A stretch of DNA of 64,000 nt. Source: Bacteroidia bacterium (GTDB taxonomy: Bacteria > Bacteroidota > Bacteroidia > SpSt-205). The translations under genes and the position numbers were made by a program. The stretch covers positions 1-64,000 of the forward strand of contig JAOAHZ010000003.1 in the NCBI GenBank assembly GCA_026414975.1, written 5' to 3'. Under the pieces are notes generated by a model. The model saw nothing but the letters and a program-made list of their open reading frames with translations. It did not search any database and was not told the DNA's origin. Below are positions 24,571 to 33,519 of the stretch, one piece after another. Position 1 is the stretch's first letter, and every line of letters starts with the position of its first letter.

Positions 24571-26718
24571 TCAGCGGGAGAGAGTCTTCTCTAAGGCCTC
24601 AGCCTCTTGAAGCAGCTTCTTGGCTTCGGCCGAGCGTCCTACTTTCTCATACAGTTCTGCCATGTCCCGAAGAGCACTTATGTAAGACTCATGCCCTTTT
24701 CCGACACTTTGCTCGTATAAGGAAAGAGCTTCAGCATATAAGGGCTCCGCTTGGCTATGACGATTTTGTTCTGCGTATAAGTTAGCAAGATTATGAACGG
24801 TAGAAGCATAGTTGAAATGCTTCTTTCCATAAATACGCTCATAAGATGCTTTGACTTGCTGAAAAAGACTCTCTGCTTCTGAAAATTTCTGTCTATCGGC
24901 GTATAAGATAGCCAGATTATTCAGGAGGTCAATATACTCTGGATGGTCCTTAGTAAGACGCTTTTCGTAAATTGCGCGTGCCTCCAAGAGCAGGGATTCG
25001 GCTTTATCGTACTGTCCTTGAGCTTCATACACATCAGCGAGATTGACCAAGGCCTCGGCATAGCTAATATGATCACTTCCTAAGACTCTACCCCTGATGC
25101 TCCGCCCCTCCTCTAAGAGGGATTCTGCCTCCTTATACCGCTTCTGACTCAAGTAGAGCAGCCCTAAGTTATTCAGCACGTCGGCATAAAGAGGATGACT
25201 CTTTCCGAGTTTTCTTTCATAGATAGCCAAAGCCTCTTTATACGAGGACTCAGCTTGGTTGTATCTACCTTTTTCTGCGTGTAGGTTGCCTATGTTATCT
25301 AAGAGACCTGCATAATCGGTATGCTCTTTACCTAAGGATCGTTCATAGATGCCTTTTGCTTGGAGGTAAAGAGCTTCAGCTTCGTCGTATCGTCCCATCC
25401 GCTGCTTTACCTCAGCCAGATTATTCAGCGCTGCTGCATAGCTGGGATGAGCTGTACCTAAGAGGCGCTCGCGCTGCTCCTTCGCTCTTACTAATAACGA
25501 CTCAGCCCTACGATAATCTCCCCGCTTTTCATACAGTTCAGCCCAATCATTCAGAAAATCGGCATATGATGGAGCGGTCTTGACTAACTTTCCTCGCTCA
25601 TAAAGAGCATGAATCTCTCTAAACAGCTGATCTGCTTCTGACAAGCGAGATAGGTCTGCATAAAGGTTGGCGAGGTTATTTAGGACACTTGCATATTCAG
25701 GATGTTCTTTACCGAATATGCGTTCGTAAATGCGTTTAGCTTCTAAGTAAGACTTCTCGGCTTCACTCCAGCGTCCCAGGGTTTCATACAGTTCAGCGAT
25801 GTTATTCAATATAGAAGCGCACGAGGGATGCTCACGAGTCAATTTTTTGTCACACTCAGCTAAGCTTTCCTTATACAAAGCTTCAGACTCTGTATATCTC
25901 CCAAGGTCTTCATACAAGTTAGCGAGGTTGTTGAGGACGGCTATATGGTCAGGATGCCCTTTTTCAAAAATTTTCTCTATGCTTTGGCGAGATTGCATAT
26001 AAAGCTGTTCCGCTTCTTTCAGGCGGCCTTGCATCTCATAAACACGAGCTAAGTTCATGAGGATTTCGGCGTAGGCTGGATGTTGAGTACCTGCAAGCCG
26101 CTGTACGAGAAGTCTCGCTTCAGACAAAAGATTTTCAGCTTCGGTATAGCGCCCCAGCTCTTGATGCAGTCCGGCCTGGTCAGTCAGGAAATCGGCATAC
26201 TCCATCGTGTTTTTGAGGGATGGAGTTTCATACAAGGAGCGTAGCATGCTGTATAACGATTCAGACTCCTTATAAAGGCCCGTGTAGTAGTGGAGGAGGG
26301 CCATTTTTCTCAGGGTTCTTCTGTAGAAGAACGAGCCAGTCTGTTTTCTCGCTTCATAAAACGAGCGGCTGGTCTGAAGAAGGCGGCGAGCTTTTTCATA
26401 ATCTGCTTTTTCCATTGCCAGTTCTGCTTGAGCCAGGGAAACCTCCACAATGAGAGAGCTATCCTTGCCAGCCAAAGACTCGGCGAGTCTAAGTTGAGCT
26501 TCAGCTTCTGACCACTGATAAGCCTCAAGGAAACAATACGCAGCGCCCAAATAAGCCCTAACCTTCCACCCGGGGGAGGTCTCTGAGCGGATGACCTCTT
26601 GATACAAAGGAAGGGCTTCTGGACATCGGCTATTCTCTCTGAGACTATCAGCACGCCGAAGCTCCGCCGGCTGAGCAACAAGCCACGATAAAGACAGAAG
26701 TAGGATGAGATATAGCAT
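24571..26718 (-). CDS. Secreted tetratricopeptide-repeat protein (kinesin-light-chain-type TPR array)
   Basis: A 715-residue protein with a signal peptide (LILLLSLSWLVAQ) and then helical repeats. From residue ~140 to the C-terminus there are about 14 regular 42-residue TPR units, each with the pattern LNNLAxLYxxxGRYxEAExLYxxA and a linker ER..GKEHPxYA. This is the TPR_10/TPR_12 type seen in kinesin light chains and in bacterial scaffold proteins. The longer-than-34 spacing is consistent throughout with no degenerate unit. It probably mediates protein contacts in the periplasm; the partner is unknown. Transcribed alone. Confidence 0.88.
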   Translation of the reverse strand: MLYLILLLSLSWLVAQPAELRRADSLRENSRCPEALPLYQEVIRSETSPGWKVRAYLGAAYCFLEAYQWSEAEAQLRLAESLAGKDSSLIVEVSLAQAELAMEKADYEKARRLLQTSRSFYEARKQTGSFFYRRTLRKMALLHYYTGLYKESESLYSMLRSLYETPSLKNTMEYADFLTDQAGLHQELGRYTEAENLLSEARLLVQRLAGTQHPAYAEILMNLARVYEMQGRLKEAEQLYMQSRQSIEKIFEKGHPDHIAVLNNLANLYEDLGRYTESEALYKESLAECDKKLTREHPSCASILNNIAELYETLGRWSEAEKSYLEAKRIYERIFGKEHPEYASVLNNLANLYADLSRLSEADQLFREIHALYERGKLVKTAPSYADFLNDWAELYEKRGDYRRAESLLVRAKEQRERLLGTAHPSYAAALNNLAEVKQRMGRYDEAEALYLQAKGIYERSLGKEHTDYAGLLDNIGNLHAEKGRYNQAESSYKEALAIYERKLGKSHPLYADVLNNLGLLYLSQKRYKEAESLLEEGRSIRGRVLGSDHISYAEALVNLADVYEAQGQYDKAESLLLEARAIYEKRLTKDHPEYIDLLNNLAILYADRQKFSEAESLFQQVKASYERIYGKKHFNYASTVHNLANLYAEQNRHSQAEPLYAEALSLYEQSVGKGHESYISALRDMAELYEKVGRSAEAKKLLQEAEALEKTLSR

Positions 26719-26722
26719 GTGG

Positions 26723-26730
26723 CAAAGATA
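26723..26730 (-). promoter_or_regulatory. -7 promoter box (TATCTTTG) of the TPR gene
   Basis: A perfect TAnnTTTG match ending 4 nt before the ATG at 26718. The rest of 26731-26990 holds no convincing gene or RNA. Confidence 0.7.
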
Positions 26731-26990
26731 AAATGCATTCGCTGGGAAAAATCAACGAGAGCATAGAAGCCCTAGCGAATCGGACCTAAGACTGACAGAC
26801 CTATGGCGAGATTCTTTGCTACAAACCTATAGACAGTTTTGGCAAACGCTTCTACCGTAACTTGTAGTAGGCTCGCAGTTATGGTTTTTTTCCTCCTTGT
26901 AGCTTACGACCGACTGAGGGGGGTGTGGGAGGCTTGGTTAGACTACATAGGGGACGATACCGATGTTCCAACAGCTCGTAAGATTTATGT

Positions 26991-26998
26991 TACTTTCG
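26991..26998 (+). promoter_or_regulatory. -7 promoter box variant (TACTTTCG) of the DHH operon
   Basis: This is the same octamer as before the SDR gene and again ends 4 nt before the ATG (27003). Confidence 0.5.
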
Positions 26999-27002
26999 CT
27001 CA

Positions 27003-28058
27003 ATGGCATGCTCCTCTGGATGGAAAAAGGCTATAGATGAGGCAAAGCACATTGTCTGCGTAAGCCACCCCAAGCCCGACGGTGATGCGATCGGATCCTT
27101 GCTGGGACTCTACCACACCTTCACCTCAGTGGGCAAGAGGGTAACTTTGGTTTTGCCTGATCCGGTACCCAACTACCTTCGCTTTTTGCCTGGATGGACG
27201 ACTATCCAAATCTGGACAGAGAGTGCGGATGCCATTTGTAGGGCTGCCGAAACGGCTGACTTATTTTTCTGCGTGGATTTTGGGCGATGGGACCGGCTCC
27301 CGTCTGAACTCAAGGACCTCATACGCCCAGACAGACTAATCTGGGTAGACCATCACGCCGATAGCGAACCGCTAAGCACTTGTTGGAACTTTTGGAGGGC
27401 AGAGGCAGCCGCTACCGCCGAAGCCCTTTACAGCGAGGTTTTAGGCCCATGGTATGGAGCTACCTTGCCCCTTCTGGCTCGGGTGGCACTTTATACAGGA
27501 ATGCTGACAGACACAGGAGGTTTTCGTTTCCGCAGCGTAACTCCTCATACCCTCCGTGTGGCCGCCGAGCTCATTACCCCTCCTTTCCCCTTGGAAGCTA
27601 TACATTATTACACCTTTCAGCGGAAAAAACTCAGTTCGCTGCGTCTCCAGAGCCACCTCATTCATACCTATTTGCGAAGGATAGAGGGCTTACCTGTTGC
27701 TCTGCTTCCCATTTCTGCGCAGGTTATGCAAGAATTTGGCGCTTCGTGGGAAGAGGTAGAAACGCTACCTAATCAAATCCTTGCCTTAGAGGACACTTTG
27801 CTGAGCATTGTGCTGAAAGAATACCCTGAAGGCATCCGAATCAGTCTGCGGAGTTTAGGGGAGTTTCCGTGCCACGAGCTCGCCCAGCGCTTTGATGTGG
27901 GCGGGGGGCACCGCAACGCAGCTGGGGCAACCCTTTACCGTTCTCTGGAAGATGCTATAACTTTCACCGAAACCCTCATAAAAACCGACTATGCGAATAG
28001 TTTACTGGAGCATTATCGGGCTTTCTTGGCTAAGCTGGAGCTGCAAGAGTACCAGTGA
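27003..28058 (+). CDS. nrnA: DHH/DHHA1 family phosphoesterase (NrnA-like)
   Basis: A 351-residue DHH-family phosphoesterase. N-terminal motifs are VSHPKPDGDAIGSLLGL (motif I), FFCVDFGRWDRL (motif II) and VDHHAD (DHH motif III). The DHHA1 substrate-binding domain ends with the glycine-rich GGGHRNAAGATL. NrnA-type enzymes degrade nanoRNA or cyclic dinucleotide intermediates (pApA, pGpG) and may act on PAP; which activity applies here is not determined. The last 68 bp overlap the following FKBP gene in another frame. First gene of a four-gene operon ending with plsY. Confidence 0.87.
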   Translation: MACSSGWKKAIDEAKHIVCVSHPKPDGDAIGSLLGLYHTFTSVGKRVTLVLPDPVPNYLRFLPGWTTIQIWTESADAICRAAETADLFFCVDFGRWDRLPSELKDLIRPDRLIWVDHHADSEPLSTCWNFWRAEAAATAEALYSEVLGPWYGATLPLLARVALYTGMLTDTGGFRFRSVTPHTLRVAAELITPPFPLEAIHYYTFQRKKLSSLRLQSHLIHTYLRRIEGLPVALLPISAQVMQEFGASWEEVETLPNQILALEDTLLSIVLKEYPEGIRISLRSLGEFPCHELAQRFDVGGGHRNAAGATLYRSLEDAITFTETLIKTDYANSLLEHYRAFLAKLELQEYQ

Positions 28059-28476
28059 AAATCGTCAAGCCCTTCGGGTAGCCGAGCCCGCTCAGCTACC
28101 TTCTTTGAGCTTCAAGCCTTATCCCATAGATAGCACGAAAATAGATTCTCTCCCCTCCGGGCTCAAAATCTACATTCATCGAAAGGGGACAGGCAACCTA
28201 CCTAAGCCGGGGCAGCGGGTTATGGTTCATTATCACGGGGTTTTGACCAACGGACAGAAGTTTGACAGCTCCTATGAGCGCGGACAACCTTTTGATTTTA
28301 TTCTGGGACAAGGTCAAGTTATCAAAGGTTGGGACGAAGGGATTGCCCAGCTTCCGATTGGTTCGCAGGCGGTTCTCATAGTGCCGCCAGCGTTGGGTTA
28401 TGGAGATAGAGACATGGGCGTCATCCCTCCTAACTCTACGCTTATTTTCTATGTGGAGATACTGGCTGCTATGTAG
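27991..28476 (+). CDS. FKBP-type peptidyl-prolyl isomerase lipoprotein (GldI-like context)
   Basis: A 161-residue lipoprotein. The signal peptide has lipobox-like LSWSC with the cysteine at residue 18. An FKBP domain follows (VMVHYHGVLTNGQKFDSSYERGQPFDFILGQGQVIKGWDEG, then ALGYGDR and IPPNSTLIFYVEIL), with all main active-site aromatic residues. It should accelerate proline isomerisation in exported proteins. In gliding Bacteroidota a similar lipoprotein is GldI, but sequence alone does not assign that role. The lipobox supports the ATG at 27991, so the overlap of 68 bp with the DHH gene is real. Confidence 0.88.
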   Translation: MRIVYWSIIGLSWLSWSCKSTSENRQALRVAEPAQLPSLSFKPYPIDSTKIDSLPSGLKIYIHRKGTGNLPKPGQRVMVHYHGVLTNGQKFDSSYERGQPFDFILGQGQVIKGWDEGIAQLPIGSQAVLIVPPALGYGDRDMGVIPPNSTLIFYVEILAAM

Positions 28477-29161
28477 TGGATTGGGGGCGCAGATAGTCAA
28501 GGAGCCTCTTGAGCGTGGGATAGCCCTTGCGCCATTTTTGCATTCGTATGGATGGGGTCTGAGCGTGTATGTGCCTAACTGGAAAGGAGGACGGCATGGC
28601 ACTTTTTGGATGGGAGACCTAACCTCCTATCGCTCCAAGTACGAAGGACGCATTCGCTCGGCCTACCGCGATCAAGGTGGCAAAGATTATGTCTTCGGTA
28701 AGTTATATTATGCCTACCTCCTTGAGCTGGTATGGGGGTATCAGCGTATCCTCGTGCCGCGTACCCTTGTCTCGCCGTTTCAAGTCAGCCTACAAGTGGG
28801 CATAGGACCTGGTGTTACTTTACTCAAGCCGTATTACCTGGAAATAGCCGTGCCTATCTCAGCTAACCAAGCGATTATCCAAGTTGATATCTACGACCCG
28901 AACCGACACTCGTATAATGACATCGTTGGCGAGGCGGATTTCTACTTAGGCTTTGACAAGATGCAAGCTGTACCAGGCCTCGTGGGCCAAGCTGGAGTCA
29001 TGGTGGACGTAGGGAAGGAGAGCAGCTTAATCCGCAGCTTAGCCTTAGGGGTTCGGGTGCAGAACTTCACTCGTCCCGTAAAGACCCTTTATCAACGCCC
29101 TGGACGCTCCATCTGGGCATCAGGATACTTAGCTTTCTACATTGGAAACGCATGGAAGTGA
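28451..29161 (+). CDS. Outer-membrane beta-barrel protein of unknown function
   Basis: A 236-residue protein from the ATG at 28451, with signal peptide MWRYWLLCSGLGAQ. Alternating strands with aromatic girdles continue to a final aromatic-rich strand (LAFYIGNAWK), as in small outer-membrane barrels. An upstream ATG at 28400 is in frame but would put 17 extra residues before the signal peptide. The gene overlaps the FKBP gene by 26 bp and plsY by 10 bp. No family name can be given with confidence. Confidence 0.65.
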   Translation: MWRYWLLCSGLGAQIVKEPLERGIALAPFLHSYGWGLSVYVPNWKGGRHGTFWMGDLTSYRSKYEGRIRSAYRDQGGKDYVFGKLYYAYLLELVWGYQRILVPRTLVSPFQVSLQVGIGPGVTLLKPYYLEIAVPISANQAIIQVDIYDPNRHSYNDIVGEADFYLGFDKMQAVPGLVGQAGVMVDVGKESSLIRSLALGVRVQNFTRPVKTLYQRPGRSIWASGYLAFYIGNAWK

Positions 29162-29745
29162 TCCTATCCATAGGGGTGGGCTATTTACTGGGGTCTTTGA
29201 TACCTGGGTTATGGATAGCGCGCTGGCGAGGGATAGATATTCGCCAGGTAGGAAGCGGGAACATCGGAAGCACCAATGTTTATCGAACGATGGGATGGTG
29301 GGCAGGACTGATTGTACAAGTGATAGATATAGGAAAGGGCTTAGCCGCCCTATGGACCGCCCAGCTTCTGAATGTCTCCTCTGTGGGTCTGTATTTGACA
29401 GCGACAGCGGCGGTATTAGGTCATATATACCCAATATGGGCTCAATTTCAAGGTGGTAAAGGCATCAATACTCTTTTGGGGTCTATGCTAGGGATAGAGC
29501 CGCTAAGCGCCCTGGCTGCTCTCGGTACTTTTCTTATGACCTTGAGTTTCAGCCGAATCGTATCCCTCAGCTCCCTGGTAGGCGTAGGGAGTTTTCTTCT
29601 CTGGCATGGAGTGGTAGGCTCAGGGGATACCGTAGGTTATATCGCGGGCGCCTTTTGGATGGGGCTCGTGATCTATACCCATCGGACGAATATTCAGCGT
29701 CTGATAGCCGGCACCGAGCCGGTCGTAGGGCGAAGAAAATCCTAA
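29152..29745 (+). CDS. plsY: Glycerol-3-phosphate acyltransferase (acyl-phosphate dependent)
   Basis: PlsY acylates glycerol-3-phosphate with acyl-phosphate, the first step of phospholipid synthesis in the inner membrane. The 197-residue protein has about five to seven membrane segments. The three conserved loops are visible: YLLGSLIPGLWIAR, VGSGNIGSTNVYRTMGWWAG and GHIYPIWAQFQGGKGINTLLG. Length and motifs are normal. Last gene of the DHH operon, overlapping its upstream neighbour by 10 bp. Confidence 0.95.
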   Translation: MEVILSIGVGYLLGSLIPGLWIARWRGIDIRQVGSGNIGSTNVYRTMGWWAGLIVQVIDIGKGLAALWTAQLLNVSSVGLYLTATAAVLGHIYPIWAQFQGGKGINTLLGSMLGIEPLSALAALGTFLMTLSFSRIVSLSSLVGVGSFLLWHGVVGSGDTVGYIAGAFWMGLVIYTHRTNIQRLIAGTEPVVGRRKS

Positions 29746-29750
29746 ATTTG
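29743..29750 (+). promoter_or_regulatory. -7 promoter box (TAAATTTG) of the nucleotidyltransferase operon
   Basis: A perfect TAnnTTTG match whose first bases are the plsY stop codon (TAA). It ends 4 nt before the ATG at 29755, so a new transcript may start here despite the tight packing. Confidence 0.6.
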
Positions 29751-29754
29751 ACAC

Positions 29755-30747
29755 ATGAATCTGATTATTCCGATGGCAGGGGAGGGAAAACGGCTGCGCC
29801 CCCATACTTTCACTCTACCTAAGCCCCTCTTTCCTCTCTTAGAAAAGCCTGTCCTTCAGTGGCTTGTAGAGGAGGTATATCGAGCGCTATCTCATCCTGT
29901 TCAAGCCATGGTCTATGTAATCCGAGACTTACGCGCAGAACATCGTCGCTTCTTAGAGGAGCTGGCTCGCCGCTGGGAAGCAGAGGCTCACTTTGTGGAA
30001 CAAACAGAACCCCTCGGTACAGCTCATGCAATCTACCAAGCTAAAGCTTTCCTTTCAGGTCCTTGCGTAATTCTCTTCGCTGATACGATTTTCCGAGCTT
30101 CTATTCAGGTACCAGAGGACGCTGATGGGGCTCTGTGGGTCAAGCGAGTGGAAGATCCACGCAGTTATGGCGTTATTGAACTATCCACCGACGGCTACAT
30201 TCAGCGACTGGTTGAAAAGCCCGAGGTGCCACCCTCAGACTTAGCTATCATTGGGATTTATTATCTCCGAGAAGCTGAACGGCTTTTGCCAGCCATTGAG
30301 TATCTTTTTCAGCATCAGATTCGTTCAAAAGGCGAATATCAACTCACCGACGCTCTTCAATGGCTCTGCGATCAAGGACTACGGCTACGAGCTCTTCCCG
30401 TAGAGGACTGGTTAGATTGTGGTAGTCGACCTCTTATCTTGAGAGCTCAAGCCAGACTGCTGGATTTGAATGGAAGCCAACCTCCACCTAAGCTAGCCGG
30501 TACAGTACAAGTCATACCCCCCAGCTATATTGGGGAGAAAGTTGATATTTCCGAAAGCATCATTGGTCCCTACGCCGTGATAGAATCTGGGGCAAAGGTC
30601 TATCGGAGCGTACTAAGCCATACCCTATGTCGCAAAGGGGCTCATGTAGAGGAGTGTATTTTACATGAAGCCCTTATCGGTTCATATGCTCACTGTCGGC
30701 GAGCCATAGGTACAGTAGACTTAGGGGATTATAGTCGCTATGGCTAA
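29755..30747 (+). CDS. Sugar-phosphate nucleotidyltransferase (glucose-1-phosphate thymidylyl/uridylyltransferase-like)
   Basis: A 330-residue two-domain protein. The Rossmann-like domain starts with IIPMAGEGKRLRPHTFTLPKPLFPL, the pyrophosphorylase signature with catalytic R and K. Substrate-pocket motifs are GTAHAIYQAK, ILFADTIFRA (metal Asp) and VEKPEVPPSDLAIIGIYY. After residue ~240 hexapeptide-like repeats (PSYIGEKVDISESIIGPYAVIESGAKV) form a left-handed beta helix. Such proteins make NDP-sugars for cell-surface glycans. The exact sugar and nucleotide are not readable. Confidence 0.85.
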   Translation: MNLIIPMAGEGKRLRPHTFTLPKPLFPLLEKPVLQWLVEEVYRALSHPVQAMVYVIRDLRAEHRRFLEELARRWEAEAHFVEQTEPLGTAHAIYQAKAFLSGPCVILFADTIFRASIQVPEDADGALWVKRVEDPRSYGVIELSTDGYIQRLVEKPEVPPSDLAIIGIYYLREAERLLPAIEYLFQHQIRSKGEYQLTDALQWLCDQGLRLRALPVEDWLDCGSRPLILRAQARLLDLNGSQPPPKLAGTVQVIPPSYIGEKVDISESIIGPYAVIESGAKVYRSVLSHTLCRKGAHVEECILHEALIGSYAHCRRAIGTVDLGDYSRYG

Positions 30748-32488
30748 TCAAGGTACTCAAAAGATAGGCAAATGGAATACAGAAAACCAGCATAAACTGA
30801 AGCGCATAGTTTGGAGCAAGATCACATACAACTTCTTCAGAAGGGTAGCCCTTAGCACACTTTTGATTTGGCCTACGCTCATTTATGCCCAAAAGAAATC
30901 CAAACAACGCAATCTCTCGGCCAACGCAGACACCAATGCTTGGCGAGGAGCAGCCCCAGCCTTTACGCGAGGAGTGGTGCTTTTCACTCAAGGGCTTATA
31001 GAGGAGGCAGCTGACTTTTTAGAGAAAGCGGCTGAGCTCTCTCCAAACAGCGCTGGGATTCACTACTACCTTGCCCGCATTGCCTACGCTCAAGGGGACC
31101 CTATACGCATGCTTACCCATGCGGAGAAAGCTTATTTAGAAGCTCCCCAAGAGATATGGACCGTTCTGGGTTATGCAGCAGCCCTCCAGCTCAATAGCCA
31201 AACTAAGGAGGCTTGCGAGCTCTTAGAGAAGCTACTCAAAAGTCATCCGGACCATCCAGAGATTCTTTTCCGATTAGCCCAAGCCTACCAAGCTCAAGGA
31301 GACATAGACAAAGCAGATGCGTATTATGCGCGATTTCAGCACCTCACCGGAAGCTATGAAGAGACTTTTCAAGCTCGCGTTCATCTTTTCGTGGAAAAGG
31401 GCCATACTCAGAGAGCGATTGCTTTGGCTGAAAGTTTAGCCACCTTGTTCCCTCGTCATGAAGTGTATTTAGAGACAGCGGTCCGACTTTATGAGCTGAA
31501 TAGAGACCTAAAAGGCATGGCTTCTGCAGCGGGGCGGCTCTTAGAGATAGACCCAGCAAATCAAGTAGGATGGGAGGTGGTCTTAGGCTACCCGGAGCTC
31601 TTTGAAGAAATATGGGGAGAGGAAAGCTGGGAACGCTTCTTAGAAGCACCAGGCGTGCCCGTGGAAATCAAGTATGCCCTGCTCCGACGGGTCGACTTTC
31701 TGGAAGATGAAGAGTTTCTGGCTATTTTACGTCGGCTTTTAGCCGAAGCGCCGACCGCTAGCGGGTGGGAGCTTTACGCACGATATTGGGCTCATCAAGA
31801 ACGCTGGGATAGTGCAGCCCGTGCTTGGCGATCGGCTATTGCCTTAGACTCTACCCAGGTTTCCCTATATGGGGATTATTTTTATGCGCTGTATAGACTT
31901 GGTGGAGGTGATTCTCTCTTGCGAGAAGTGCAGCGCGCCAGAGAGCTGATCCCCGGTCAAGGGCGATTCTACCTTTGGGAAGCTATAGCCCTCACCCTGA
32001 ACCGATCCCCCGAAATGGCTCTCCCCCTCTTTCAAAAAGGATGGCGCCTTCTTCAGCCATTAGATACACCCCTGGCTCAAATCGCCTCCTACTATCACGC
32101 CATAGCTGAAATAACTACCCATCAGCTATCTATCCAGACCCGCCAAAAGCTCCTCACCCTCTATAAGCCTCCTATCGGTGAAGTCCTCTTGGAGATTCTC
32201 ACTACGCGACGAGGAGAACGCCACAAGTCTCCTAACCGAAAAGAAGGCTTACCTTTAGTTTATGAGAGCTGGCTTAATCTCGTGCGAGACCTCCAAGCTA
32301 ACCGATTTACCGAAGCGTATGCCCACGCTGCTAAAGCTGTTCGTTCGGGTCAGAGTCTCCCCTTGGAAATGTGGGAAGACATCCTCTTGAGCTTGGGGGA
32401 AAAAGGTATCGGACCAGACTATAACGAGTGGAAACAACAGGCTCAGAAGACCTATCCCCTGGCTATCTTATGGCGAGACCTACCGTAA
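30740..32488 (+). CDS. TPR-repeat protein with N-terminal signal/anchor
   Basis: A 582-residue protein. A basic N-terminus of ~35 residues precedes one hydrophobic segment (ALSTLLIWPTLIYAQ), so it is exported or anchored. Residues ~70-230 carry TPR-like helices (GLIEEAADFLEKAAELSPNSAGIHYYLARIAYAQGDP and three or four more), and helical repeats continue less regularly to the end. It overlaps the nucleotidyltransferase stop by 8 bp and is followed by a DUF4292 lipoprotein, an arrangement I recall in other Bacteroidota. I know of no assigned function. Confidence 0.8.
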   Translation: MANQGTQKIGKWNTENQHKLKRIVWSKITYNFFRRVALSTLLIWPTLIYAQKKSKQRNLSANADTNAWRGAAPAFTRGVVLFTQGLIEEAADFLEKAAELSPNSAGIHYYLARIAYAQGDPIRMLTHAEKAYLEAPQEIWTVLGYAAALQLNSQTKEACELLEKLLKSHPDHPEILFRLAQAYQAQGDIDKADAYYARFQHLTGSYEETFQARVHLFVEKGHTQRAIALAESLATLFPRHEVYLETAVRLYELNRDLKGMASAAGRLLEIDPANQVGWEVVLGYPELFEEIWGEESWERFLEAPGVPVEIKYALLRRVDFLEDEEFLAILRRLLAEAPTASGWELYARYWAHQERWDSAARAWRSAIALDSTQVSLYGDYFYALYRLGGGDSLLREVQRARELIPGQGRFYLWEAIALTLNRSPEMALPLFQKGWRLLQPLDTPLAQIASYYHAIAEITTHQLSIQTRQKLLTLYKPPIGEVLLEILTTRRGERHKSPNRKEGLPLVYESWLNLVRDLQANRFTEAYAHAAKAVRSGQSLPLEMWEDILLSLGEKGIGPDYNEWKQQAQKTYPLAILWRDLP

Positions 32489-33252
32489 GCCTATGGATTA
32501 GACTCATCACAATAGGAGGTTTTATCCTCAATACGGGCTGTCCGCGCAAAGCTCAGAAAGGCTTGACCGCTTACGATACGGCGAAGGTTCCAATGACAGC
32601 GGACGAAATCATAGCAAGCCTACGCAATCAAAACTCTCTTCCCCGGGAAAGGACTTTCCGACTCAAGTACCAAGCTCAATACGAAGGGGAAAGAAAACAA
32701 ACCTTTCAGTTGCGTATAGCCGGACGGGACAGCCTTCTATGGATATCGGCTGGATTTATGGGGTTCGAAGGGCTTCGTATGCTATGGCGACAGGATAGCT
32801 TATTCATTCTCAACCGTCTAAATCGGGAAGCATATATTGGACCTGTAGATAGTTTGAAGGCCCTTTTTCCCGCTATTGGTGCGGCAGACTTTTTAGCTCT
32901 GCTTCTGGGATACTTCCCTCCCAGCTTGGAGGGTCTTGCATGGAATTGGCTCCCTCAGGATAAAATTCTGCAGGGTATGCTACCGGCTTATACCGTTCAA
33001 GCTTGCTTGCGAGAAAACTTTCAGATCACTGAATGGCGCATAATTTCTCTTCGGGATACCTTCTCCTTGAAGTATGATTTGAGCTTCGCTTCTCCCAAAG
33101 TTCCCTATCCCAAAGTTGATTTTCGCCTTCCCGATGAAAACCGTCTCATCCTCACACCGAAAGAAGTAGAGTATGGAGAATTTGACATCAGCCCTCATTT
33201 TCAGCTTCCAGATGGATATGCAGTGAAGTCTTTGAGTCGGTTCGGTTTCTGA
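32470..33252 (+). CDS. DUF4292 lipoprotein
   Basis: From the ATG at 32470 the protein is 260 residues, with a signal peptide ending in the lipobox LNTGC (cysteine at residue ~24). The body has the DUF4292 pattern: FRLKYQAQYEGERKQTFQLRIAGRDSLLWISAGFMGFEGLRMLWRQDSL with alternating strands, resembling the LolA/LolB-like half-barrel that binds lipid. I infer a periplasmic lipid or lipoprotein-handling role, but this is unproven. It overlaps the TPR gene by 19 bp. A longer start at 32428 is possible but would precede the signal peptide. Confidence 0.78.
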   Translation: MARPTVSLWIRLITIGGFILNTGCPRKAQKGLTAYDTAKVPMTADEIIASLRNQNSLPRERTFRLKYQAQYEGERKQTFQLRIAGRDSLLWISAGFMGFEGLRMLWRQDSLFILNRLNREAYIGPVDSLKALFPAIGAADFLALLLGYFPPSLEGLAWNWLPQDKILQGMLPAYTVQACLRENFQITEWRIISLRDTFSLKYDLSFASPKVPYPKVDFRLPDENRLILTPKEVEYGEFDISPHFQLPDGYAVKSLSRFGF

Positions 33253-33452
33253 CTTAATATCGGAATCAGCTTAGGTAGGGCAGATACGCTCAGGCTTGCT
33301 AAGTTGATAAAAGGTGAGGAAGTGGCACTGGCTAGGCGCCTTAGACAGGCTTATTGACAGTCTGATAGGGGTGAATAATTGGCATGAAGTTGAGAGGCGG
33401 CCGACACAGCCTCTGGGACAGGAACTGGCAAGAAGCGGTTAGTATGAAGTAG

Positions 33453-33493
33453 GGTTTAGGGCGGCAGCCCCTGCGGGGCTGCCGCCCTAAACC
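33453..33493. repeat. GC-rich palindromic repeat, copy 2
   Basis: The same 19-bp arm as copy 1 (GGTTTAGGGCGGCAGCCCC), perfect inverted repeat, with loop TGC. It lies between the convergent DUF4292 gene and rpe, 26 bp from the rpe stop. The upstream part of this gap (33253-33452) contains one weak GAGGC/GCCTC hairpin and nothing else recognisable. Confidence 0.85.
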
Positions 33494-33519
33494 TCCCCCC
33501 AGTCCCGCTCTCCAAGCAT

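Noticed and set aside
24571-26718. Repeats in the TPR gene as a CRISPR or tandem-repeat array
   Set aside because: The periodicity is 126 bp and follows the protein repeat; the sequence is coding throughout.
26839-27036. 65-codon frame upstream of the DHH gene
   Set aside because: It starts with TTG, has no family resemblance and runs through the DHH promoter box into its start region.
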